This document shows positions 41,770 to 51,085 of a stretch of DNA of 64,000 nt, piece after piece. The stretch's first letter is position 1; every line of letters starts with the position of its first letter. Source of the stretch: Paraburkholderia caledonica NBRC 102488 (GTDB lineage: Bacteria > Pseudomonadota > Gammaproteobacteria > Burkholderiales > Burkholderiaceae); the NCBI RefSeq assembly GCF_000685095.1, contig NZ_BAYE01000020.1:45161-109160 (forward strand), read 5' to 3'. The position numbers and the translations under genes are program-made. The notes under the pieces were generated by a model. It did no database searches and was not told where the DNA came from. It saw only the letters and a list, made by a program, of their open reading frames with translations.

Positions 41770-43473
41770 TTAGTTGTCGGGATGGCTCGCAACAAAGCTG
41801 ACAAACGCGTTGTACGGAAGATTAAGTGTCACGCCGTCTATCATCAGGCCATATGTCGCGTTGCCGCTATCGAGCACGTAGTACATCACCGACTGGACGT
41901 TCTTCGTTTTTCTCGCCTGATAGTAAGTCGCATAGCGCGAGCTGATGTAATCCGCGCGATAGGCCTGAGTCTTCTCCGGTCCGGTGTTCCACTCCGTGAG
42001 CAGAAACGGCGCACCGTACCGCGCTTTACAGTACGCGGGCAGATCGAAGCCGGGGCCCGAGCCGTCCGAGCCTATATCGAAGATGTCGCCGTACACCTCG
42101 TAGTTGTGCCACGTCGTGAGGTCCCAGCGTACCGTCGGATAACCGCTCGTGCCGTCCGGCTGCATGCCGTCCCACAACGCGTCGGCCGCGCCGACGTCGG
42201 CGACGCAGAAGTTGATTCCACACTTCGCCGAGGCCTGCGCCGATTTCACGCCGTCTATCATGCCGCGCATGACACCGCGCATGATTGGCCAGTTGCCGTT
42301 GTTGAAGTCGACGGCCTTCGTCCCCGCATTGGTCGAGTCGAGAATGATCGCGGGATCTCGGGTCAACTCGTTGCCGCACTCGTACATAACCACGCCATAC
42401 GGCGCGAGCGCGGCAGCGACCGTCGCGCCGCAAGAGTGCCCCCGGGCGTATGCCACCGATTCGCTTGCAAAGAGCACGTTGCTCCAGTCCCGCACACCGA
42501 TGTCGATCAGCACGAACAGCGTCAAGCCTGCTGCCTGGAACGCCCGCGCGAGACTGACCACCGCGCCGAGCTGCGTCGGATCGTCGGTGGCGCCGACGCG
42601 ATAGGTCGAACACCCCATGTTCGTCATGATCGACACGACTTGCGCGGGCGTGTAGCGATAATCGTAATGCCCGTTAATGCCATGGAACGTGCCGCTAGTA
42701 GCCGCCACAGAAATGCGCGGATCGGTACAAGGCAGCCATTGCTCAATGTCGTTGCACACGTAGAACTGGCCGCCCGCTGCCCTGTACCACAGCTTGCCGC
42801 CGTACCACAGCAACAGCGAGACATTGGATGTCACGCCGACCGCGGCGTTGTTGCGAAGCACGACCCCGTTCACGACGCTCCAGATCGCGCCCACTTTGTC
42901 GATGATGTACGACGCGCCGGGGATCGTCGTACCGTCGGCCGAGGTGCCGCCAAGGCGCGGATCGTTACACGCGAACCAGTTGGAACCGTTCCAGCCGTAG
43001 AACTGGCCGCCGGTTCCCTCGTGATAGATGCCGCCGCCATACCAGAGCAGCAAAGACACGTTGTACGTATTGCCGGCCCGTGTGCTATTCCGGAAGACCG
43101 ATCCGCCGACGAGCGTCCAGACCGCCGCCTGGTTGTCGGTGATCGACACGGCTGGCGGGACCGACGTGCCGTCCGCCGATGCAGGCGTACCGTGGTCCGA
43201 CGCGCCGCCGTTGCTGTTCGACCCTGACGACCCGCCCTTCGCGCCCGTCGACGTCGCGCTGGTCTGCGTGCTCGCGGGGCTTCCTGTTGTCGCCGGCGCT
43301 CCGTTGCTGCCTGTGCCGGTGCCCGCGCCGTCCGAACCGGGCACCGCGCTGCTGGTCACGCCGGCATTGGCCGTGCCGCCAGCGCTTCCGCCCGAACCGC
43401 CGCCGCAGGCGCTCAACATATAACTGCCGCCGACAGCCGTCAGCAAGCCGAGAAACTCACGTCGTTTAACCAT
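41770..43473 (-). CDS. Lipoprotein glycosidase of TIM-barrel (GH-A-like) type with two N-terminal 75-residue modules
   Basis: A 567-residue paralogue of the lipoprotein at 24482-25804. MVKRREFLGLLTAVGGSYML then SACGGG is nearly the same twin-arginine and lipobox start. A Ser/Gly/Thr-rich linker of about 90 residues follows. Two tandem copies of the module follow (about residues 105-180 and 180-255), each with VWTL or IWSV, SLLLWYGG, GQFY and DPR landmarks. The barrel has VVMYECGNELTRD and FLLTEWNTGPEK as candidate catalytic Glu segments. It faces an FHA/GLUG exoprotein gene across a 470-bp gap and ends against the dehydrogenase gene. The substrate is unknown; the pair of paralogues suggests two related surface glycans or two forms of one. 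Confidence 0.8.
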   Translation of the reverse strand: MVKRREFLGLLTAVGGSYMLSACGGGSGGSAGGTANAGVTSSAVPGSDGAGTGTGSNGAPATTGSPASTQTSATSTGAKGGSSGSNSNGGASDHGTPASADGTSVPPAVSITDNQAAVWTLVGGSVFRNSTRAGNTYNVSLLLWYGGGIYHEGTGGQFYGWNGSNWFACNDPRLGGTSADGTTIPGASYIIDKVGAIWSVVNGVVLRNNAAVGVTSNVSLLLWYGGKLWYRAAGGQFYVCNDIEQWLPCTDPRISVAATSGTFHGINGHYDYRYTPAQVVSIMTNMGCSTYRVGATDDPTQLGAVVSLARAFQAAGLTLFVLIDIGVRDWSNVLFASESVAYARGHSCGATVAAALAPYGVVMYECGNELTRDPAIILDSTNAGTKAVDFNNGNWPIMRGVMRGMIDGVKSAQASAKCGINFCVADVGAADALWDGMQPDGTSGYPTVRWDLTTWHNYEVYGDIFDIGSDGSGPGFDLPAYCKARYGAPFLLTEWNTGPEKTQAYRADYISSRYATYYQARKTKNVQSVMYYVLDSGNATYGLMIDGVTLNLPYNAFVSFVASHPDN

Positions 43474-43939
43474 GGCAAGGCAATCCAGCGCCGGGGCGCG
43501 CCCAGAAAAAATCCGCGATCAGGGGATGTGGGGTGCGTGTCCGGGAGGAGCGCCGATTTCCTTCGCCATCCTTATCTATGGCGTTCGCGCCAAAAGGAAA
43601 ACGCCACGAGAGATAGGATCGGTAATTCTTCCCGTCGCCTGCTTCAGGCGATGCAACTCATGTTTGGATGTCGGCAACAAATAGCCGCTTGCGTAGGGTG
43701 CGTATGAAAAAAAACGTTGAAGAGCGGAGGCGCAGGCCAGCGCGCCACGCATTCGCCGCCTGCCGACACATCCGCCAAAAGCGGCATCGTCAGGCGCAAA
43801 TTGATGTGATTATTACGGCGTGTCAGCCAACCGCGCTGCTAAGCTGATCTGAGCCAGTTACGTCAGACGATGCGACGTTAGCCAGCGGCAACTGCTTACC
43901 GCCGCCGACGAAAATCAGACTGATACCGAGGAGGCATCC
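43474..43939. promoter_or_regulatory. Divergent promoter region of the glycosidase and exoprotein genes
   Basis: About 470 bp, without a gene. Two clear hairpins are CGCCAT-CCTTATCT-ATGGCG (43564-43583) and TCGCCTG-CTT-CAGGCGA (43635-43651). A GAGGAGG just before 43940 is the exoprotein ribosome binding site. Hairpin function is unknown; they could be operators or leader structures. Confidence 0.45.
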
Positions 43940-46417
43940 ATGTCGTTTCGGTTACCACTATCACCGGTTGAAAATCCCGCTTGCCGAGTCATTGGCACAT
44001 CGCATCGCTCGACCGCCATCGCACTCGCACTGGCACTCGCGGGAGTCTCTTCGGCTACCCTCGCCCTCGCAGGTGGCGTATTACCGCAAGGTGGTCAATT
44101 CGTCAGCGGGCAAGGCTCCATTGACGCAAGCGGCAACAACCTGGTCGTGACCCAGCCCGGTTCCACGCGCGGCGTGATCGACTGGCGTAGCTTTTCAATC
44201 GGCAAGGACAATGCCGTCACGTTCCAGAACGGCTCGGGCGCAACGCTCAATCGCGTGACGGGCGGCTCGCTTTCCGTAATCCTTGGAAAGCTCAGCGCGA
44301 CAGGCGACCTCTACCTGATCAATCCGCAAGGAATCGTCGTTGGACCGTCCGGCGTCGTGAGCACGGGTGGACGCTTCCTCGCATCGACGCTGGATGTCTG
44401 CAACTGCGCCTTCATGAACGGCGGCTCGCTGACGTTCTCCGGCGACTCGAATGCGAGCGTCGTCAACCTGGGCAAAATCAGTTCGACTGGCGGCGACGTA
44501 TTTCTGATCGCTCGGCAGGCTGTCGTCAATGCAGGCACCGTCGAAGCACCGAACGGGACAGCGGAATTCGGTGTAGGCGCAAAACTGTTGCTGCAGGATT
44601 CGTCGAGTAGCAAGCAGCTTTTCGTGCAGACAGGCAGCAACGGCACCATCGCGGACGTGGGGCCCTTGCAGGCCGCGCAGATCAACCTGCAAGCCGCGGA
44701 TGGCAACATCTATGCGCTCGCGGGCGGCGGCACACGCACACGCGCAACCGGCACCGCAACGCGCGACGGACACGTCTGGCTCGTCGCCGATACGGGCGGG
44801 ATCACGCAGGGCGGCACGATCTCCGCCTTCGATGCGGATGGCAGCGGCGGCATTGTCGATGCACAGGCACGTGTGCTTTCGTTCGTTCCCGGCACACGAG
44901 TGCTCGCGTCGCAATGGAACGTAACGACTCCCGCTTTTACGATCGACCAGCCGGCCGCCGGAGCACTTCGGCGCAGCCTCGACGCGGGGACATCGGTGAA
45001 CCTAACGACCACCGGCGCGAACGGCGCATCCGGCGATCTAAGCGTCGCTTCGGGCATCAGTTGGCAGGGCTCCGCCGCCCTATCGCTCGCGGCCTACCAC
45101 GATGTGTCGATTGCTCCGGGCGTCACCCTTAGGAACTCGGGCTCCGGCAATCTGACGTTGCGCGCGGACGCGTCGGGCATCGACAACACCGGCAGCATCG
45201 TCAACCACGGCACGCTCGACTGGTCCGCGAGTACCGGCATAGTCAGCGCGCTATACGACATGAACGGCAGTTACAGCCCAGGCACGGTGCTTACCAACAG
45301 CGCGTGGACGGCCGCGCCATACAGCGGTCTATTGACCCAGGCGACAGCCTATAAACTGATCAATTCGCTGAGCGACTTGCAGCAGATCTCGACGGATCTC
45401 GCCGGCAACTACGCGCTTGGCAAAGACATCGATGCAAGCGCGACCTCGGGCTTCCCGCCCTCGTTCCCGTTTACACCGATTGGCGATGGCACGACGCCGT
45501 TCTCCGGTCAGTTCGACGGCATGGGGCATGCAATCAATGGACTCTCACTGTCGAGCACGGTGCTCGTCACACCCGGCTCCATGACCGGCGGTCCCGATCA
45601 ACGCGCAGCCGGCCTGTTCGGTGTAATCGGCGCGGCGGGTGTCGTGCGTCATGTAGACGTGAATGGGAAGATCAATAATCAGCAGGACTACGGATCCTAC
45701 GGCATGCTGGCCGGATTCAACTATGGACTCGTCACTTACGTACGCACTAGCGGATCCGCTTCCGCGTTTGGAGGCTACAGCTACACCTCCAGCACAGGCG
45801 GGCTGATCGGGTACAACTATGGCACGATCACGCGCTCGGGCAGCAACGTCGACGTGTCCGCCGAAGGCACGCTCGGCGGACTGGTCGGAATCAACGCGGG
45901 GACGATCCGGCAGTCGTATGCAACGGGCGCAGTGGCCGCGCAGGCGCATACAGGAGGAGGCGGAGGACTGGTCGGCAGCAACTCGGGACTCATCTCGCAG
46001 TCATACGCGACCGGACAGGTTTCGTTCCAGCCGAACTATTGCGGCGGCGGAAACGGCGCACAGTGTTCGGGCGGCAGTGCCGCGCTGGTTCAAGGAAACG
46101 ACGGCACGATCGAGCAGTCGTTCGCCACCGGGCAAGCTGTACAGAACATCAATCCGACGCTCGGCCCGCCTGCGCTCGGCGCCGCAAGCACCAATAACGG
46201 CACCATTGCGGGCGACGTGTACTGGGACATTCAAACCACCTTGGCAACGCGTGATGTTTATAGTGGTACGGGCACCTCGGCAGCGAAGGGGTTGACCACG
46301 GCACAAATGAGCATGCCGTCGAGCTTCGGTCCCACCTACGACTTCAGTTCCACTGGCGCGTGGGCAATGCCCGCGGCCGCGACGCATCCGGTGTTGCGAT
46401 GGCAGGTTGCGCAGTAG
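43940..46417 (+). CDS. Filamentous haemagglutinin-type exoprotein with GLUG repeats
   Basis: An 825-residue exported protein. A long signal (about residues 1-45) is followed by a TPS haemagglutinin domain with GGVLPQGGQFVSGQGSID, GATLNRVTGG and the NPQGIVVGPSGV variant of the NPNGI motif. Beta-helix-like repeats continue to about residue 480, then GLUG-type repeats: GGLIGYNYGTITRSGSN, GGLVGINAGTIRQSYATG and GGLVGSNSGLISQSYATG (about 600-690). GAGGAGG stands before the ATG. Such proteins are secreted by a TpsB partner, but no partner gene is in the window. Adhesion to other cells or surfaces is the usual role. At 825 residues it is short for the group. Confidence 0.88.
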   Translation: MSFRLPLSPVENPACRVIGTSHRSTAIALALALAGVSSATLALAGGVLPQGGQFVSGQGSIDASGNNLVVTQPGSTRGVIDWRSFSIGKDNAVTFQNGSGATLNRVTGGSLSVILGKLSATGDLYLINPQGIVVGPSGVVSTGGRFLASTLDVCNCAFMNGGSLTFSGDSNASVVNLGKISSTGGDVFLIARQAVVNAGTVEAPNGTAEFGVGAKLLLQDSSSSKQLFVQTGSNGTIADVGPLQAAQINLQAADGNIYALAGGGTRTRATGTATRDGHVWLVADTGGITQGGTISAFDADGSGGIVDAQARVLSFVPGTRVLASQWNVTTPAFTIDQPAAGALRRSLDAGTSVNLTTTGANGASGDLSVASGISWQGSAALSLAAYHDVSIAPGVTLRNSGSGNLTLRADASGIDNTGSIVNHGTLDWSASTGIVSALYDMNGSYSPGTVLTNSAWTAAPYSGLLTQATAYKLINSLSDLQQISTDLAGNYALGKDIDASATSGFPPSFPFTPIGDGTTPFSGQFDGMGHAINGLSLSSTVLVTPGSMTGGPDQRAAGLFGVIGAAGVVRHVDVNGKINNQQDYGSYGMLAGFNYGLVTYVRTSGSASAFGGYSYTSSTGGLIGYNYGTITRSGSNVDVSAEGTLGGLVGINAGTIRQSYATGAVAAQAHTGGGGGLVGSNSGLISQSYATGQVSFQPNYCGGGNGAQCSGGSAALVQGNDGTIEQSFATGQAVQNINPTLGPPALGAASTNNGTIAGDVYWDIQTTLATRDVYSGTGTSAAKGLTTAQMSMPSSFGPTYDFSSTGAWAMPAAATHPVLRWQVAQ

Positions 46418-46724
46418 ATAGCCTCTGTCATTTTCTCGGACCACGATTCGCAAGCGGAAGACAAATACGCCGAGTAATGCAAACGCTATTCTGGTTTCGG
46501 ATCGTCTCATCGCGGTCCGTGTTCGTTAGCTTCACGAACGACCCGGCATGCCCGGTGTTCGCGGCGCGTCTTGCTCTACCCTTGCACCCATCGGGACGTC
46601 CCGAGGATAGAACAGGACGACCAGCCGCGCTATTGGACCAAAGGCTCATTGTTTGCCGCGATGTCGCCGCATACTCTAGTGAATCATCAACCGAGGCTGT
46701 GGCGGCGCGCGCGGAGAGATTGCA
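46418..46724. promoter_or_regulatory. Upstream region of ppk2
   Basis: About 300 bp with no gene. It includes a perfect 14-base palindrome, TCGGGACGTCCCGA (46591-46604), about 120 bp before the ppk2 start, which may be an operator. Confidence 0.4.
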
Positions 46725-47540
46725 ATGACGAAGCACCAAAGTAAGCAGGACGACCCAGGTAAGCGTGAGACGTTATCCAACAAGGAATATCTGCGCGAAC
46801 TCACGCCAATGCAGGTTGAACTGGTAAAGCTGCAGGAATGGGTCGTTCAAACCGGACAAAAGATCTGTATTGTTTTTGAGGGGCGCGACGGCGCCGGCAA
46901 GGGCGGCACGATCAAGGCAATCACCGAAAGAGTGAGTCCACGTGTATTCCGTGTGGTCGCATTGCCCGCACCCACGGACCGGGAGAAAAGCCAGATGTAC
47001 GTGCAACGCTACCTGCCTCACCTGCCTGCAGCCGGCGAGATAGTGATCTTCGATCGCAGCTGGTATAACCGCGCAGGCGTTGAGCGAGTAATGGGTTTTT
47101 GCACCGAAAACGAAGCTGTGAGCTTTCTCAAAGCGGTGCCGCTAGTGGAACGTGCAATCGTTCAGTCTGGCATCATTCTGCTCAAATACTGGCTCGAAGT
47201 CAGTGAAGAAGAACAGACGCGTCGTCTGCAAGGTCGCATCACCGACGGACGTAAAGTCTGGAAACTCTCCGGCATGGATTTGAAGTCTTATAGCCGGTGG
47301 TACGACTATTCGCGTGCGCGCGACGCAATGTTCGAAGCGTCCGACACTGATTTCGCCCCATGGTTTGTCGCGGTATCAGACGACAAGCGGCGTGCGCGAC
47401 TCAATATTATTAGCGATCTGCTACAAAAGATTCCCTATAAGGCGATCGCGCGCGAAAAGGTCACCCTGCCGGCCCGGCAAAAGCCGAACGGTTACAAGGA
47501 GCCCGACTATCCATTCAAATACGTGGCTGAACGATTCTGA
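46725..47540 (+). CDS. ppk2: Polyphosphate kinase 2
   Basis: A 271-residue PPK2. IVFEGRDGAGKGGTIKAIT (about residues 45-63) is the Walker A, PHLPAAGEIVIFDRSWYNRAG contains the Walker B Asp and the DRSWYNR signature, and VWKLSGMDLKSYSRWYDYSR is the lid. One-domain size and motif wording suggest class I PPK2, which makes GTP/ATP from GDP/ADP with polyphosphate; substrate preference is inferred only. The product is cytoplasmic and there is no adjacent ppx or ppk1. The phasin elsewhere in the window is an unrelated storage function. Confidence 0.94.
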   Translation: MTKHQSKQDDPGKRETLSNKEYLRELTPMQVELVKLQEWVVQTGQKICIVFEGRDGAGKGGTIKAITERVSPRVFRVVALPAPTDREKSQMYVQRYLPHLPAAGEIVIFDRSWYNRAGVERVMGFCTENEAVSFLKAVPLVERAIVQSGIILLKYWLEVSEEEQTRRLQGRITDGRKVWKLSGMDLKSYSRWYDYSRARDAMFEASDTDFAPWFVAVSDDKRRARLNIISDLLQKIPYKAIAREKVTLPARQKPNGYKEPDYPFKYVAERF

Positions 47541-47662
47541 GCGCGCCGATTGCGTTGCTCTTCTTGCGCAGCAGAGCGCGGTGCTGCCACTGGAATGGAA
47601 CGACCCGCCGGACACGGCGCGCATATACCTGCGTATCTGCACGCCCTGGTGCGTCCCATCCG

Positions 47663-48193
47663 CTATTTCCTGAGTATTTTCCACGGCCCGCCGGCAGTCT
47701 TGCAGACAGTCGGAGTCCAACTTTGTGTCTGACCTTTCGCATTTGCCACGAGCGTCGTGGTACGGCACGTCCGGTCCCCTTTCGTCGACGTGTCGTGCGG
47801 CGTGATGGTGCCATTGATCGCAACCGGGTTACCGGTTCCTGCGTTACTCCACGGAACAACCTCACCGTCTTTCTTTTCCAGCGCCTTTTGCGCGGCGTCG
47901 TTGAGCGCCTTGCGATCAGCTTCTCTCATGAAACTGATCGGCGTGTCTTTCAAAAAATTCAAATTCGAAGCGACGCTGCCCGCACTCACGGCAAGCAGCG
48001 CAACTCCAGTCAGGCAACGTAAAAACAGGCGAGCAAGCGAGCGTGTCGGTCGCATCTGGACAAGTGCGGGGCACCCGGCCATTGAAGGAGACGGCTCGAA
48101 ACGCACCGGCCGAAAGAAACAGGCAACCGCGGCCGGAACCGGAGCTGCCGCGATCGCACGAACCCGCGAGTCACCGCTCATCTGTCTGTTCAT
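47663..48193 (-). CDS. Surface-antigen-like protein (RT0821/Lpp0805-type)
   Basis: The C-terminal 75 residues (AVINGTITPHDTSTKGDRTC-like region to WKILRK) resemble the RT0821/Lpp0805 surface protein group: a small outer-membrane or periplasmic domain with the CRTTTLVANAKGQ pattern. Two starts compete. ATG 48193 has an excellent GAGGAGA six bases upstream but gives a 46-residue lead before a second start, MRPTRSLARLFLRCL (ATG 48055), which begins a proper signal peptide ending near AGSVASN but has no ribosome binding site. I give the longer form; the mature protein is the same. It is on the same strand as the SulP gene but separated from it. Confidence 0.6.
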   Translation of the reverse strand: MNRQMSGDSRVRAIAAAPVPAAVACFFRPVRFEPSPSMAGCPALVQMRPTRSLARLFLRCLTGVALLAVSAGSVASNLNFLKDTPISFMREADRKALNDAAQKALEKKDGEVVPWSNAGTGNPVAINGTITPHDTSTKGDRTCRTTTLVANAKGQTQSWTPTVCKTAGGPWKILRK

Positions 48194-48329
48194 CTCGTTC
48201 TCCTCGTTGCTGCCAAACTGCGTTGAGTGCTTAACATGCGCTGACCTGTTGCGCGGCATTATTGCGGCACGCCAGGATATGCAGCGCCAATCGCCTGTCT
48301 CGCTCGAGTGCGCTTTGGCGCCTTTCCCG

Positions 48330-50141
48330 TTATGAACCTTGTCCGCTTCGGTCCGGCTTAGTCACGAGCGTCTTCACCGCTTGTCCGGTGGCGCGCAGCG
48401 CCCCTTTCGAGTCTGCCGCACGGCCGGATTCGAATTCATCTACAACATCTGCCACCGAATACCGGCGTCCGATCGGACCAACACGTGCCTCCAGATTCTC
48501 GGCGCGGAGTATGTCGCGCGCCTCAGCATGCGCGCCGACTATCCGCAGGTCTATCCCTTCAGCCCGTAGTGCGCCATGTAGCGCGGCCAGCATGCGCGCT
48601 CCTGAAAGATCGACCACGGGCGACGTCGACAGATCGCAAATCACGAGCTTGATCGGCTCGCTGACTTCGCGGACTTTTGCCCATACCGTCTGACGGACGT
48701 GCTCGATATTGAAGTACAGCAGCGACGCCGCGACGCGAAACACGAGCACGTGCGCAATAGATTCGTTGTCGGCATGACGTTGGATATCTGAAAAGCTCCG
48801 GGTTCCGCGAATGCGGCCAAGAAACGCAACATGCGGGTGTGCGGCTCGCCTGATAATCAGCAGCATTGAAACGAGCACGGCTACGATCACGCCCTTCAGA
48901 ATGCCGAGCATCAGAACCGCCGCAAATGCGACAAACGAGACGGCAAACTCATAGCGACTCACGCGCCAGAGATGACGAATCTCTCTCACGTCGACCAGTC
49001 CCTTGACCGCGACCATCACAATCGCTGCGAGAACCACGGTCGGCAAGTTCGTGAGCAGTTCGGTCAGAAACATCAGACACAAGGCGATCGTCAACGATGC
49101 AAACACGAGCGCCAATGGTGTTCGTGCACCGGCCTTGTCGTTCACTGAAGACTGGGACAGTCCACCGGCGACCGGATAACCCTGGAACAGCCCGGCGGCC
49201 AGATTCGCCGCACCGAGGCCCAGTAATTCCTGACGGGCGTCGATCTCATAACCATTGGCTTGCGCGAGCGCGCGCGCAGCGGAGACGCTCTCGACGTAAG
49301 ACAGCAGCAAACAGGCAAAAGCGAGCGAAACGATGCCGTCGACGTCTCGCACGCGCAGCGTCGGCAGATGGAATTCGGGCAGTCCTCGCGGCAAGGCACC
49401 CACAACAGAGAAGCCGTGCGCCGCCAATGAAGTAACGGAAACAATAATGGTCGAGACGACAACGACCGCGAGGGCGACCGGCCTGCCTGGCAGGTATTTT
49501 TCGCCCAAGACTAAAACGGCGATGCAGACGAGACCGAAAATCAGCACCGTCAGCGTAGTAGTGGGGATCTGTCCGCCGAGGACAATGAGACGCTCGATGA
49601 ATGACTCCCCCCCTCCTTTCGTGCCCAAAAGTTTCGGAAGCTGGGTCAACGCGATGGTTAGCGCAGCGCCCGCCTTGAAGCCCACGAGTATTGTTTCGCT
49701 GATGAAGTTGACAAGCGAACTCAGACGCAGCAGCCACGCAATGCAGCACATGCCTGCAATCAATAAGGCAGTCAGCGCGGCAATCGAGGCCCAGCGGGCG
49801 GGATCGCCATCCGCCATGCCTGCAATGGTGAGACCGATCAGCATCGAAATAGCCGACGTCGGGCCGATCGCGAGTTGCCGCGACGATCCGAAAAGCGCGT
49901 AGCACACGCCGCCCACGAGATAGCAATAGATACCATATTGCGGTGGCAAGCCGGCAAGCGACGCATAAGCCAATGACACAGGAATGCCATACGCGGCTAA
50001 TGTGACGCCGGCAATCGCGTCCTTCTTTAGCCACTTTGGCTGATAGGAAGCGAGCCACTGTGCAGGCGGAAAGACTGAGCGCCAACCGGTGGGCGCGGCC
50101 GCATCCGTCGCCCGGCCAGCGGCGCGCACTTTATTGGTCAC
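48330..50141 (-). CDS. SulP-family anion transporter with STAS domain
   Basis: A 603-residue transporter. GTG 50141 is chosen because GGAGGA is eight bases upstream. Ten or more membrane helices run from about residue 40 to 430, starting with KKDAIAGVTLAAYGIPVSLAYA (given in part), and include AIGPTSAISMLIGLTIAGM and the GLFQGYPVAGGLSQSSVNDKA signature. A STAS domain follows (about 450-570) with VICDLSTSPVVDLSGARML. SulP proteins move sulphate, bicarbonate or dicarboxylates with Na+ or H+. No carbonic anhydrase or sulphate-assimilation gene is adjacent, so the substrate is open. Confidence 0.93.
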   Translation of the reverse strand: MTNKVRAAGRATDAAAPTGWRSVFPPAQWLASYQPKWLKKDAIAGVTLAAYGIPVSLAYASLAGLPPQYGIYCYLVGGVCYALFGSSRQLAIGPTSAISMLIGLTIAGMADGDPARWASIAALTALLIAGMCCIAWLLRLSSLVNFISETILVGFKAGAALTIALTQLPKLLGTKGGGESFIERLIVLGGQIPTTTLTVLIFGLVCIAVLVLGEKYLPGRPVALAVVVVSTIIVSVTSLAAHGFSVVGALPRGLPEFHLPTLRVRDVDGIVSLAFACLLLSYVESVSAARALAQANGYEIDARQELLGLGAANLAAGLFQGYPVAGGLSQSSVNDKAGARTPLALVFASLTIALCLMFLTELLTNLPTVVLAAIVMVAVKGLVDVREIRHLWRVSRYEFAVSFVAFAAVLMLGILKGVIVAVLVSMLLIIRRAAHPHVAFLGRIRGTRSFSDIQRHADNESIAHVLVFRVAASLLYFNIEHVRQTVWAKVREVSEPIKLVICDLSTSPVVDLSGARMLAALHGALRAEGIDLRIVGAHAEARDILRAENLEARVGPIGRRYSVADVVDEFESGRAADSKGALRATGQAVKTLVTKPDRSGQGS

Positions 50142-50513
50142 GAAAGTGTTCCTCCAGTGCGAGAGCCGGCGAGCAGCACGTCCCAAGCAACTGGGACGGC
50201 TGCGTTAGCGCTATTGGCAGCGCCCACGACCGTACTCGCACTCAAGCGTAAGCCGCTGCTGAGCGGCCTGGAATCGGACTTTGGTCCTAAGCGAATTGCG
50301 GGTTCTGCTACCTGACATTGCGGTCACGGCACCGCGTGCAAATGGAGCGTCAATGCAACGTCACTGGGAATGCATGACCAGAGGCCGACGGGAGGCCGAT
50401 GTGGAGCCGAAACCTGGCCGAGTAGGACCATGGTCTCATTGTGTGCGTCGGCCTCTGAACGCAATCATCAGGAGACGGGCCGCTACGGCACATAGCCCGA
50501 CCGAGGAGGTGCT
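50142..50513. promoter_or_regulatory. Divergent intergenic region, SulP / glycine-zipper genes
   Basis: About 370 bp without a convincing gene. It should hold both promoters; CCGAGGAGGTG at its right end is the ribosome binding site of the downstream gene. I see no strong palindrome. Confidence 0.4.
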
Positions 50514-50987
50514 GTGAAAACACTAAGGAAGTGCTCCGTGTACGGTTTCGCCATTTGCATACTATTAGGCTCCGGCGCGCCGCAGGCCAAACCGATCGCC
50601 TACCCGGCCAAAGGACAAAGCGCCCAGAAGCAGCAGCAGGACGACGGTGCGTGTTATTCCTGGGCGAAGAACAACACGGGCGTCGACCCCGCTGCGGTCG
50701 CAAACGCTCCGCCGCCGCCATCGGGCCCCGCAGTGGGCGGTGGCGAGCGCGTTCAAGGTGCCGCGCGGGGCGCGGCCGGTGGCGCAGTGATCGGTGCTAT
50801 TGGCGGAGATGCCGGGAAAGGCGCGGCCGTCGGCGCAACGGCGGGCACCATGGTCGGCGGTTCCAGAGCGCGGCAGAACAAGCGTGCAGCGCAGGCTTCC
50901 GGTCAGGCGCAATCTCAAGGCGCCATGGATACGTTCAACCGCGCGTATGCCGCATGTATGGAAGGGCGAGGCTACACCATCAAATGA
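50514..50987 (+). CDS. Glycine-zipper family periplasmic protein
   Basis: A 157-residue exported protein beginning at GTG 50514 behind GAGGAGG. A signal peptide (YGFAICILLGSGAPQA) is followed by a segment with a Cys and a Pro-rich stretch. The glycine zipper is AARGAAGGAVIGAIGGDAGK then GAAVGATAGTMVGG (about residues 82-115). It ends in FNRAYAACMEGRGYTIK, a terminus common in the YMGG-like group. The zipper likely packs helices in the inner or outer membrane. It precedes the two-repeat periplasmic protein gene by 98 bp and may be in one envelope-stress unit with it. Confidence 0.8.
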   Translation: MKTLRKCSVYGFAICILLGSGAPQAKPIAYPAKGQSAQKQQQDDGACYSWAKNNTGVDPAAVANAPPPPSGPAVGGGERVQGAARGAAGGAVIGAIGGDAGKGAAVGATAGTMVGGSRARQNKRAAQASGQAQSQGAMDTFNRAYAACMEGRGYTIK

Positions 50988-51085
50988 ACAGCGCCTGGTG
51001 ATGGCGCTGCGCACATGCCTGTGTGTGACGCCGTCGCCGCGCGATTCGCGCGGCGGCCCCCGGTCGGACACTCGAGGAGATCAGC

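Noticed and set aside
41704..43227. A 507-codon open frame on the plus strand
   Set aside because: Antisense shadow of the lipoprotein glycosidase; repetitive Arg/His/Val composition and no start signal.
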